Below are positions 7,339 through 14,972 of a stretch of 28,266 nucleotides of DNA, piece by piece. The position numbers and the translations under genes were made by a program. Each line of letters opens with the position of its first letter. The first letter of the stretch is position 1. The DNA comes from DATADF01 sp046263155 (lineage in GTDB: Bacteria > Actinomycetota > CADDZG01 > WHSQ01), in assembly GCA_046263155.1 (NCBI GenBank), contig JBHELF010000086.1, forward strand, positions 1 to 28,266, written 5' to 3'. Under the pieces are notes generated by a model. It worked only from the letters and a program-made list of their open reading frames with translations. It did not search any database and was not told the origin of the DNA.

Positions 7339-8167
7339 GATCGAGGTTATGCGGCGCGATCTCGAGAAGGAGATCGTCGGCCGCCGAATCAAGGACGTCG
7401 AGGTTCGTCCGGGCACCAATGCGATGAAGATCATCAAGCGACACGGTCGTCGGAAGGAGCTACAGGACCTTCTCACCGGCGCCAAGGTGGACCGGATCGA
7501 ACGGGTCGGTCGCCGGCTCTTGCTCCACTTCGATAACGGGAACGTCGCGCTGATATCTCTCGGACCGAGCGGCCAGCTCAAGAAGGTCAGTGCTTCCGAA
7601 GCCGTAGAGGCTCATACCCACATCGTTTTCAGCTTCACGATCGGGGGCCAGTTGCGGCTCACCGATCCCGCCCGCAAGGCCGACGTGTTCGTCACCTCGG
7701 CGGAGCACGTGGAGGAGATGCCCGAGCTGCGCGACTTCATGATCGATCCACTGGAGAGCCCGGTCACGTGGAACGACTTCTCGATCCTGCTGTCGCAGAG
7801 GGAGGCCACTTTGCGAGAGGTGCTCACGGACGACCACTTCGTAGTAGGGCTCGGGGACATCTACACAGACGAGGTGCTGTGGGCGTCGGGCCTGCGCCAC
7901 GACAAGATGTCGAACAAGTTGTCATCCCAGGACGTGCGGCGGCTCTACCGCGGGTTGATGGAGACGCTTCAGGAGGCGGTGAAGGCGCAAGGGATGAGTA
8001 TCGGCGCCGGCGACTTCTCCGATCTCCAGGGCAACCCGGGCCAGTTTCAGCTTGAATTAAAGGTGTACGACCGTGCCGGCGAGGCATGTCGCCGCTGTCG
8101 CTCGACGATCGTCAAGCAAAAGGCCGGGGGCCGGTTTACCTATTTCTGCGCGCAGTGTCAATCATGA
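7322..8167 (+). CDS. mutM: Divergent formamidopyrimidine-DNA glycosylase (MutM/Fpg family)
   Basis: The 281-residue protein keeps the Fpg catalytic N-terminus (PELPEIE; P1 and E2 after Met removal), the helix-two-turn-helix region and a C-terminal zinc finger (C256, C259, C276, C279). Fpg removes 8-oxoguanine and formamidopyrimidines from DNA. Several family-typical residues are changed. GKYLL is GRRLL (63-67), HLGMSG is SLGPSG (79-84), DPRxFG is DPARKA (115-120), the Lys of the PIKxxL motif is Arg (165), and GIGNIYADE is GLGDIYTDE (176-184). Catalysis may be intact while lesion recognition differs. The GTG start lies inside the end of rnc. Its position in the rnc-smc cluster matches the normal mutM locus. 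Confidence 0.88.
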   Translation: MPELPEIEVMRRDLEKEIVGRRIKDVEVRPGTNAMKIIKRHGRRKELQDLLTGAKVDRIERVGRRLLLHFDNGNVALISLGPSGQLKKVSASEAVEAHTHIVFSFTIGGQLRLTDPARKADVFVTSAEHVEEMPELRDFMIDPLESPVTWNDFSILLSQREATLREVLTDDHFVVGLGDIYTDEVLWASGLRHDKMSNKLSSQDVRRLYRGLMETLQEAVKAQGMSIGAGDFSDLQGNPGQFQLELKVYDRAGEACRRCRSTIVKQKAGGRFTYFCAQCQS

Positions 8168-8244
8168 GCGCATCCCTCGGACTGGTCAGCCACCCTTCCG
8201 CCCAAAACCAACCTGGCGCGGCCATCGTTAGTGAGAGGAGTTAG

Positions 8245-8520
8245 GTGGAGGACAGGACGCGAGTACACGTCTTCGTGAACGGCGATCTCGGCACTCTCGA
8301 TTTCCGTCCCGAGATAGCTGCCAAAGCCAACGAACTCGGGGTCACCGGATGGGTGAAGAACCTCGACGACGGACGGGTGGAGGCCGTGCTCGAAGGGCCG
8401 CGCGATGAGGTCTATCGGGTCGTCGGGCTGTGCCGCGCCGGGCCGCGCGGAGCAACGGTGTCGAGCGTCCAGGTCGACCGCGAGCCACCCCGCAACGAGC
8501 GCACCTTCAAGATCCGCTAA
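8245..8520 (+). CDS. acyP: Acylphosphatase-family protein with atypical active-site loop
   Basis: The 91-residue protein has the acylphosphatase size and fold pattern. The catalytic Arg is kept in LDFR (R21), and the catalytic Asn in GWVKNLDDGRVE (N39), followed by AVLEGP. The phosphate cradle normally read as GxVQGVGFR is here GDLGTLDFR, with only the first Gly and the final Phe-Arg kept. Acylphosphatases hydrolyse carboxyl-phosphate bonds. The changed cradle suggests weak or different activity. The start is GTG with GAGAGGAG upstream. Its place between mutM and smc matches the small acyP gene in mycobacteria. Confidence 0.87.
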   Translation: MEDRTRVHVFVNGDLGTLDFRPEIAAKANELGVTGWVKNLDDGRVEAVLEGPRDEVYRVVGLCRAGPRGATVSSVQVDREPPRNERTFKIR

Positions 8521-8542
8521 GCGTCAATCGCAGATTGCCGTG

Positions 8543-8574
8543 GAGCCGGCTCGGGGGGTTGATAGCTTGAGCCG
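8543..8574 (+). promoter_or_regulatory. Alternative hairpins flanking the smc start
   Basis: GAGCCGGCTC at 8543-8552 is self-complementary. Its GGCTC half can also pair with GAGCCG at 8569-8574, which directly precedes the smc ATG; a run of six G lies in the loop between. The two pairings are mutually exclusive, so translation control is conceivable. No strong ribosome site is seen outside this structure. Confidence 0.22.
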
Positions 8575-11500
8575 ATGTACGTAAGAAGCCTCCGCATAGC
8601 CGGATTCAAGTCGTTCGCGGACCCCACGGTGCTGGATTTCGACCGCGGCGTGAACGTAATCGTCGGGCCTAACGGCTCCGGGAAGTCCAACATCGCGGAC
8701 GCCCTGTCCTGGGTGCTCGGCTCCCAGGCCCCCTCCGCTCTGCGCGGCGGCTCCATGGAGGACGTCATCTTTGCCGGGTCGAACGGTCGGCCCCGGCTCT
8801 CTTTCGCCGAGGTGGAGGTCACCCTCGACAACACGTCGGGAATCCTGGGCCTCGATCTGGCGGAGGTAACTCTGAGCCGGACCACCGATCGGGCGGGGGC
8901 CTCCGAATACCGCATCAACGGAGCCGCCTGCAGGCTCCTCGACATCACCGAGCTGCTATCGGACGCGGGCATCGGCCGCAGCATCCACACGGTCGTGGGC
9001 CAGGGGCAGCTGGACGCCGTGCTCCAGGCCCGCCCGGAGGATCGCCGGGCGTTCATCGAAGAGGCGGCCCAGATCGGGAAGTACCGCCGGCGGAAGGATC
9101 GCGCCCTTCGCAAGATCGAGCGCGTCGACGACAACCTCGTGCGGCTGCAGGACGTCTTGGGCGAATTGCGCCGCGCACTACGTCCACTGAAGCGCCAGGC
9201 GCGAGCCGCGGCCGCGTACTCGGAGCTGATGGGCGAGCATCTCAACCTCCGCCAGCGACTCGCCGCAACCGAGCTGCATCGTCTTGCCGCCGAGGAGGCG
9301 CGCGTGGACCCGGAGGCCGACGCCCGGCGGGCCGAGCTTCTGAGCGAAGAACTGGGAACCGTGAGAGCTCGACTCGAAGTCGCCGGACCGGAGCGCGCCC
9401 GGCTCGCAATCGAGGGCGAGCAAACGCAGGACCGTGCCTACAGGATGCGGCGCGCGGCCGACCGGCTGACGGCGCTCGAAAGGCTCGCGGCGGAACGCGG
9501 CGCTCGGATAGCAGCGCGGTTGGCCGCGGAGACCGAAGAGGGCTATCGGGAGCGTGTGCGGTTCCTCGAAGCGGAGCGCGCGCGCTGGGCGGGAGAGACA
9601 GCGCGTCTGCAGGCCGGGGCCGGAGAGGCCCGCGCCCGGGCCACGGAAGCGTCCGCGGCTTACGAACGCGCGACCGCCGCCCGCGTCTTCGCCGAGCAAA
9701 ATCTGGCGTCGGCGCGCATAGCGGAGACGGACAGTGCGCAGATGTTCGTGCGGGCCGAAGGTCGTGAGGCCGCCGCCCGTGCGAACGTGGCTTCGATCGA
9801 GTCACACCTCGCGGCCCTGGCCGAACGCCGTGATGTTGCGCTAAGAGAGTTGCAAAAGATTGCCCAGGCGATGGTCACGGCGGAGCGCGACGCGCGCACA
9901 TTGGAGGGTGAACTCGACAAAGCAATCGAGGCTGCTGCGGAGGCTGAGGCCGCCCTCGAGGGCCGACGTCTGGTCGCGGAAGAGCTACGCGCCAGGGTCA
10001 GCAGCCTTCACGCCGATCGTGCCGCCGCCGAAGCGCGCGTCGGTGCCTTCACGGAGGTAGCCGTCCTGCTCGAGAACCACCCTCAGCTCCAGGAACGTTT
10101 ACGTGCGCTGTTGGATGACGCTCGAGCCCGCTACGAGGTCGCCGCTCGCGCCGAGGGCGACGCCGAACATGAATCCGCCAATGCCGATGAGGAGCAGGAG
10201 CGCCGCTGGCGCGAGGTCGCCCGGTGCGATACGGAGCTTCGGCGCCTCGATGCATTGGTCGCCGGCGCGAGCGAGCGCTTGGCGGCCGAGCGTCGCACCC
10301 ATGAAGCACGCGAGATAGAGCTCGCGACTCTGGACGACGAGCTCTCGCATTCGCAGCGCGACCTGGGAGGGGCCCAGACCGCTGCGGCGGAAGAGCGCGC
10401 CGCCGTCCCCCAAGCGCGAGCGCTGCACGATGAGGCAAGCAGGCGACTCGGAGAGGCAGAGGAGCAGCTTGTCGCCGCGCGCAAGGAAGAGCAAAACACC
10501 TCACGGGCCGCGGCAGCGGCCGAGATCGATGCCCGTACCAGCGAGGAGCGACTTCTGGCGGCGCGGCTTCGCGAGGAAGAGGCGGTCGCGGGCATCGCGG
10601 ACTCCGAGCGGGCACTGGCAGGTTTAGAGGAGCTGCGACAGCGCCTGACCGCGGCGCGAGAGCGGGCGGTAAAGATCGGCAACATTGCGAGACTCACCGT
10701 CGGCTACGCCGAGGCTTGGGCCGAGCGCGCCTCTCATCGGGCCGCCAAAGCTCGGGAGACGGGCCTCGCGCTCGAGGAGACACTCGGCCATTTGCGAGCA
10801 CGGGAGCGGGAACTCGCGCAGGGCCTCGATGAGATCACGGGACGTAGGAGCAGAGCGGAGGTTCGCCGGGCTGAGATCAGAGCTCGCACGGAGGCGATCG
10901 CCGAACGAGTAATGGAGGAGTGGGGGCTCGCTCCGCAGGAGCTGTCCGCTCTGGAGATTTTCTCCGACGAAGCCGAACTCGCCGCCCGAGAACGCGCCGA
11001 GAGACTCGAGCGCGAGCTGAAAAGGCTCGGACCCGTTAATCCTCATGCGTCACAGGAGTTCTCCGATCTCGAGCAGCGTGAAAAGTTCCTCGAGGAGCAG
11101 ATGAACGATCTCCGTTCCTCGCGCAGAGACCTCATGAAGATCGTGAGGGAAGTGGACGAGACGATCGTTCAGGTGTTTGCGCAGGCCTTCGAAGATGTGG
11201 CGCGCGAGTTCGAAGCCGTTTTCCAGACGCTCTTTCCCGGCGGAAGTGGTCACCTGAAGCTGACCGATCCGGATGATCTGTTGCAGGCCGGCATCGAGGT
11301 GGAGGCCCGGCCCCCCGGCAAGAACGTTCGGAAACTCTCGCTGCTCTCCGGTGGGGAACGGGCGCTCGTGGCGCTCGCGTTCTTGTTTGCGATCTTTCGC
11401 TCGCGGCCCTCGCCCTTCTACCTGCTGGACGAGGTCGAGGCCGCCCTCGACGACGTGAACCTGCATCGCTTTCTCGGTCTGGTCCAAGACCTGAACAAAG

Positions 11501-11631
11501 AGGCGCAGGTTTTGGTCGTGACTCATCAAAAGCGCACGATGGAAATCGCCGATGTGCTCTACGGGGTCTCCATCTCCAAGGAGGGCGTCTCGCGCGTCGT
11601 TGCGAAGCGGATGGAGGAAATCGCCGTTTAG
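8575..11631 (+). CDS. smc: Chromosome-segregation SMC ATPase lacking a recognisable hinge
   Basis: The 1018-residue protein has a typical SMC N-terminal head: IAGFKSFAD, Walker A in GPNGSGKSN at 31-39, and VGQGQLDAVLQARPEDRR. Its C-terminal head is also typical: KLSLLSGGERALVALAFLF with the signature at about 924, Walker B in FYLLDEVEAALDDVNLHRF near 947-965, and THQKRTME. Alanine/glutamate/arginine-rich coiled coil fills both arms. Bacterial SMC is usually about 1150-1200 residues because a roughly 150-residue hinge sits mid-protein. Here the midpoint has only a short break, VAVLLENHPQLQERL at about 495-509, and no hinge-like glycine-rich globular region. SMC dimers organise and segregate chromosomes, and the hinge is the usual dimerisation site. 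The start is ATG. Confidence 0.95.
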   Translation: MYVRSLRIAGFKSFADPTVLDFDRGVNVIVGPNGSGKSNIADALSWVLGSQAPSALRGGSMEDVIFAGSNGRPRLSFAEVEVTLDNTSGILGLDLAEVTLSRTTDRAGASEYRINGAACRLLDITELLSDAGIGRSIHTVVGQGQLDAVLQARPEDRRAFIEEAAQIGKYRRRKDRALRKIERVDDNLVRLQDVLGELRRALRPLKRQARAAAAYSELMGEHLNLRQRLAATELHRLAAEEARVDPEADARRAELLSEELGTVRARLEVAGPERARLAIEGEQTQDRAYRMRRAADRLTALERLAAERGARIAARLAAETEEGYRERVRFLEAERARWAGETARLQAGAGEARARATEASAAYERATAARVFAEQNLASARIAETDSAQMFVRAEGREAAARANVASIESHLAALAERRDVALRELQKIAQAMVTAERDARTLEGELDKAIEAAAEAEAALEGRRLVAEELRARVSSLHADRAAAEARVGAFTEVAVLLENHPQLQERLRALLDDARARYEVAARAEGDAEHESANADEEQERRWREVARCDTELRRLDALVAGASERLAAERRTHEAREIELATLDDELSHSQRDLGGAQTAAAEERAAVPQARALHDEASRRLGEAEEQLVAARKEEQNTSRAAAAAEIDARTSEERLLAARLREEEAVAGIADSERALAGLEELRQRLTAARERAVKIGNIARLTVGYAEAWAERASHRAAKARETGLALEETLGHLRARERELAQGLDEITGRRSRAEVRRAEIRARTEAIAERVMEEWGLAPQELSALEIFSDEAELAARERAERLERELKRLGPVNPHASQEFSDLEQREKFLEEQMNDLRSSRRDLMKIVREVDETIVQVFAQAFEDVAREFEAVFQTLFPGGSGHLKLTDPDDLLQAGIEVEARPPGKNVRKLSLLSGGERALVALAFLFAIFRSRPSPFYLLDEVEAALDDVNLHRFLGLVQDLNKEAQVLVVTHQKRTMEIADVLYGVSISKEGVSRVVAKRMEEIAV

Positions 11632-11640
11632 CCTTGGCCG

Positions 11641-12771
11641 ATGCCGTCGGGTATCGGTTTAGAACTCGCAATCGCCGCCGTCCTTCTGGCGATGATCGCG
11701 ATCGCCTTCTTCATTCGCAGGAGCCGATTGCGCGCACCGGGGGAGGAAGCTCGCCCGCCCGCCGCGGAGCCGGCACGGGGGGGAGCCGTAACCGAGGTCG
11801 AGGCTCGCTTTCCTCCACCAGAAGTCGTAACCGAGGCTCCACCCGAGGTCGAGGAGGCACCGCCCGAGGTAGCCGTACGGCCCACTCTCGCGGATCGCCT
11901 CATCAAAGCGCGCCGGTTCCTGGCCGATCGGCTCGGCGATGTATTCGGAGGCCGCGCCGACGAGAGCACCTGGGAAGACCTCGAGGCCGCGCTGGTTCAG
12001 GCCGACGTCGGGATCGATATGGCCACTCGGATCAGCGAGGACCTGCGTCTGCGCGCGGAGCGGGAACGGACGACCGAGTTAACTAAGATCAGATCGGCGC
12101 TCGCCGAGGAATTGGTCGACCTTTTCGATCTTCAGCTCGAACGGTCGCTGGCCCTGGCCCCCGAGGGAATAACCGTGTGGCTCATCGTCGGCGTGAACGG
12201 TACCGGCAAGACCACGACGATCGGCAAGCTGGCCGGGGATGCGACGGGGCGCGACAGAACCGTTGCGCTCGCCGCGGCGGATACTTTCCGTGCGGCCGCG
12301 GACGAACAACTCGAGGAGTGGGCTCGGCGGGCGGGAGCCGAGGTCGTTAAGCATCAGCCGGGCGCCGATCCCGGTGCAGTGGCCTTCGATGCGGTGCGCC
12401 ATTCCAAGGCTCGCGGTATCGATCTGTTGATCATCGATACGGCGGGGCGGCTGCATACAAAGACCCCGCTTATGGACGAGCTTGCAAAGATCAAACGCGT
12501 GGTCGAGCGCGAAGGTTCGGTCCAGGAAGTGCTCCTCGTCATCGACGCCACCGCGGGTCAGAACGGCCTCGTTCAGGCGAGGGAGTTTGCGAATACGCTG
12601 GGAGTAACAGGTGTCGTTCTTACCAAGCTGGACGGGACGGCAAAGGGGGGCATCGCCCTGGCGATCGAAAGCTCCCTGGGGATCCCTATAAAGCTGATCG
12701 GCGTGGGCGAGGGGATCGAGGATCTCGAACCCTTCGATCCCAAGACCTTCGTAGGCGCGCTGGTCGAGTGA
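11641..12771 (+). CDS. ftsY: Signal recognition particle receptor FtsY
   Basis: The 376-residue protein is the membrane receptor that docks SRP-ribosome complexes at the Sec translocon. Residues about 6-25 form a transmembrane anchor ending in RRSRLR, as in actinobacterial FtsY. An acidic/proline-rich linker with three PPEV repeats follows (58-77). The N domain is about 82-175. The G domain has G1 GVNGTGKTT (184-192), DTFRAAADEQL, DTAGRLHT, TKLDGTAKGG and IKLIGVGEGIEDL. The ATG lies 9 bp after the smc stop. The ffh gene follows after 21 bp without the amt-glnB-glnD insertion known in Streptomyces, so receptor and SRP GTPase are directly adjacent. Confidence 0.97.
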   Translation: MPSGIGLELAIAAVLLAMIAIAFFIRRSRLRAPGEEARPPAAEPARGGAVTEVEARFPPPEVVTEAPPEVEEAPPEVAVRPTLADRLIKARRFLADRLGDVFGGRADESTWEDLEAALVQADVGIDMATRISEDLRLRAERERTTELTKIRSALAEELVDLFDLQLERSLALAPEGITVWLIVGVNGTGKTTTIGKLAGDATGRDRTVALAAADTFRAAADEQLEEWARRAGAEVVKHQPGADPGAVAFDAVRHSKARGIDLLIIDTAGRLHTKTPLMDELAKIKRVVEREGSVQEVLLVIDATAGQNGLVQAREFANTLGVTGVVLTKLDGTAKGGIALAIESSLGIPIKLIGVGEGIEDLEPFDPKTFVGALVE

Positions 12772-12792
12772 CCGGCCGACCATAATCAGACG

Positions 12793-14163
12793 ATGTTCGA
12801 CACACTAAGCAACCGACTCGACGACATCTTCAAGCGTCTTCGATCGCGGGGTCGGCTGTCGGAGAAGCAGGTCGACGAGGTCCTCCGTGAGATACGACTG
12901 GCGCTGCTGGAGGCAGACGTCTCGCTCAAGGTGGTGAAGGCTTTCGTCGCCGACGTGCGCGAGCGGGCGGCTGGGGCCGAGATACACAAGAGCCTGACGC
13001 CCGCGCAGCAGGTGATCAAACTCGTCCACGCCGCGCTCGTCGACATCCTCGGACACACCACTGCGGGTCTAGAGAGCTCCCCACGCCCACCGCGCACGAT
13101 ATTGGTGGCCGGCTTACAGGGATCTGGAAAAACGACTGCCGCGGCGAAGCTGGGCCGATTGCTGAAAGCGGAAGGCCGTCGGCCGCTCTTGGCGGCTTGC
13201 GATCTCCGACGACCGGCAGCCATCCGGCAACTGCAACTCCTGGGCGAACAGGCGAAGGTCGCGGTCTACGCGGAGGAATCGGCGTCGCAACAAGAAGCTC
13301 CCGAGGTCGCGGCCCGCGCCCTGACGCATGCGTCGGCCGAAGGATTTACGGACCTGATCGTCGACACGTCCGGACGTATGCACGTCGATGCCGATCTCAT
13401 GGCCGAGCTGCGACGGGTCGCCGATGCTTCGCAGCCCGCTGAGATCCTGCTCGTATGCGACGCGATGACCGGGCAGGACGCGGTCAACGTTGCCGAATCC
13501 TTCCTCGCGGAGGTGCCCGTAAGCGGAATTGTTTTGACCAAGCTTGACGGAGATGCTCGCGGGGGAGCCGCGCTGTCGATGTCCTATGTCACGGGCCGTC
13601 CGATCAAGTTCGCCGGCGTCGGGGAGAAATTGGGCGATCTCGAGCCCTTCCATCCAGATCGCATGGCGTCCCGGATCCTCGGGATGGGCGACGTCATGAC
13701 TCTGATCGAGAAGGCCGAGAAAGCTTTCGACGAGGCCGAGGCTCAGCAAATGGAGGAGAAGCTGCGCGCGGCGCAGTTCACCCTGGAGGACTTCCTCGAC
13801 CAGATGCAGGCGGTAAAGAAGATGGGCCCGATGTCACAGCTTCTAGGAATGATCCCGGGCATGGGGAAACTCCCGATCTCGGAGACGGACATCGATACTC
13901 AGCTACCGCGAGTCGAAGCCATCATTCGGTCGATGACTCCGCGGGAGCGGGCGGAACCGGCCCTCATCAACGGCAGCCGGAGGCGGCGGATCGCAGCCGG
14001 GTCGGGGACGACAGTGCAGGACGTGAACAAATTGACGAAGCAGTTCGAGCAGGTCCGCAAGATGATGCGGTCGCTGAGTAAAGGTGGGGGCGTGGCGGGG
14101 TTGAAGACAGGCGACCTGCGAGGATTAGCGCCGCCAACTAGGCGACCGAGCAAGGCGAAATAA
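12793..14163 (+). CDS. ffh: Signal recognition particle protein Ffh (SRP54)
   Basis: The 456-residue protein comprises the N domain (MFDTLSNRLDDIFKRLR onward), the G domain and the methionine-rich M domain. Motifs are GLQGSGKTT (107-115), DLRRPAAIRQLQ, DTSGRMHVD, TKLDGDARGG and FAGVGEKLGDLEPF. The M domain carries MGPMSQLLGMIPGMGK and the 4.5S-RNA-binding RRRRIAAGSGT segment. Ffh binds SRP RNA and the signal sequences of nascent membrane proteins and pairs with FtsY as a GTPase dimer. The ATG start follows ftsY by 21 bp. No SRP RNA gene was seen in this window. Confidence 0.97.
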   Translation: MFDTLSNRLDDIFKRLRSRGRLSEKQVDEVLREIRLALLEADVSLKVVKAFVADVRERAAGAEIHKSLTPAQQVIKLVHAALVDILGHTTAGLESSPRPPRTILVAGLQGSGKTTAAAKLGRLLKAEGRRPLLAACDLRRPAAIRQLQLLGEQAKVAVYAEESASQQEAPEVAARALTHASAEGFTDLIVDTSGRMHVDADLMAELRRVADASQPAEILLVCDAMTGQDAVNVAESFLAEVPVSGIVLTKLDGDARGGAALSMSYVTGRPIKFAGVGEKLGDLEPFHPDRMASRILGMGDVMTLIEKAEKAFDEAEAQQMEEKLRAAQFTLEDFLDQMQAVKKMGPMSQLLGMIPGMGKLPISETDIDTQLPRVEAIIRSMTPRERAEPALINGSRRRRIAAGSGTTVQDVNKLTKQFEQVRKMMRSLSKGGGVAGLKTGDLRGLAPPTRRPSKAK

Positions 14164-14243
14164 GTAGGTAGGATGCCGCGCTGATCCGGACGCTCCCCGA
14201 TACAGCAAGGCAAGGTAGAAGATTTTCGGGCGGGCGGGTGGCC

Positions 14244-14274
14244 TGCCAGACCGAACGAAGGTGTCGTTCTGGCA
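14244..14274 (+). promoter_or_regulatory. Hairpin in the rpsP leader
   Basis: TGCCAGA pairs with TCTGGCA, and an inner ACGA pairs with TCGT. This gives an 11-bp stem with a 4-base bulge on one side and a 5-base loop. It ends 13 bases before the rpsP ribosome site (GAGGAG, 14288-14293) in the 136-bp ffh-rpsP gap. It could be a leader element for the rpsP-khpA-rimM-trmD set or an ffh terminator; the lack of a T-tract favours the former. Confidence 0.35.
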
Positions 14275-14299
14275 ATCGATTCCAGATGAGGAGCTAAAG

Positions 14300-14734
14300 G
14301 TGGTCAAAATCAGATTGATGCGCGTCGGGAAGCGCAAGCAGCCCACCTACCGGGTGGTCGTTGCGGATTCCCGCAGCCCCCGAGACGGCCGAATCATCGA
14401 GGCGATCGGGCATTACCAGCCGCGCTCCGAGCCGTCCGAGGTGTCGATCGACAACGAGCGCGCGCTTTACTGGCTGACCCGGGGCGCGCAGCCCTCGGGC
14501 GCCGTGCGAAAGCTTCTCCAGATAACGGGCGCGTGGTCGTCCTTTACCGGAGAGGCCGTCCCCGAGCCGCCCGTCCCCGCGCGCAAGAAGGCGACGGCGG
14601 CGGCGTCCGTGAGGGCGACCCCGGCGGCATCGGTGGAGGAGACGGACGCGGTCGCCGATCTCCCCGAGGCCGAGGACCAGGAGGGGGCCGCCCCCGAGGC
14701 CGAGCCGACCACCGAAGCCTCCGAGGAAGCCTGA
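14300..14734 (+). CDS. rpsP: 30S ribosomal protein S16 with acidic C-terminal tail
   Basis: The 144-residue protein starts MVKIRLMRVGKRKQPTYRVV, the universal S16 N-terminus, and keeps the core through RKLLQITGAWSSFTGE. Beyond about residue 85 there is a low-complexity Ala/Glu/Pro tail ending TTEASEEA. Minimal S16 proteins are about 80-90 residues; extended tails occur in actinobacteria. S16 is an early-assembly small-subunit protein. The GTG at 14300 is chosen because conserved sequence begins there and GAGGAG lies seven bases upstream; in-frame sequence before it has no S16 similarity. Confidence 0.96.
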   Translation: MVKIRLMRVGKRKQPTYRVVVADSRSPRDGRIIEAIGHYQPRSEPSEVSIDNERALYWLTRGAQPSGAVRKLLQITGAWSSFTGEAVPEPPVPARKKATAAASVRATPAASVEETDAVADLPEAEDQEGAAPEAEPTTEASEEA

Positions 14735-14735
14735 G

Positions 14736-14972
14736 ATGAGCCGCGCCCTGGTTGAGTACGTCACCGGGTGGCTGATCGACCATCCAGAGGACCTGCAGAT
14801 CTCCGAGATCGAGAACGAGCGCGGCATGACGGTCCTCGAGCTCTCGGTCAACCCAGAGGACACGGGCAAGATCATCGGCCGCAACGGGCGGATCATCCGT
14901 GCTCTACGGGTGCTGGCGCGCGCTTCCGCGCAGCGCGACGGGCGCTCGGTTGCCGTTGAGGTGGTGGACTAA
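14736..14972 (+). CDS. khpA: KH-domain RNA-binding protein KhpA
   Basis: The 78-residue single type-II KH domain protein has the RNA-binding GxxG loop in IIGRNGRIIRALRVL (48-62). This small protein sits between rpsP and rimM across Gram-positive bacteria. In streptococci and lactobacilli it partners with KhpB/EloR to control cell elongation through RNA binding. The ATG starts one base after the rpsP stop. Its stop overlaps the probable start region of rimM, so translation of the set is likely coupled. Confidence 0.95.
   Translation: MSRALVEYVTGWLIDHPEDLQISEIENERGMTVLELSVNPEDTGKIIGRNGRIIRALRVLARASAQRDGRSVAVEVVD

Noticed and set aside
10670..10810. The IGNIARLTVGYAEAWAERAS stretch of SMC considered as a displaced hinge.
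   Set aside because: It is only about 20-40 residues, lies well off-centre in one arm, and lacks the glycine pattern of a hinge.
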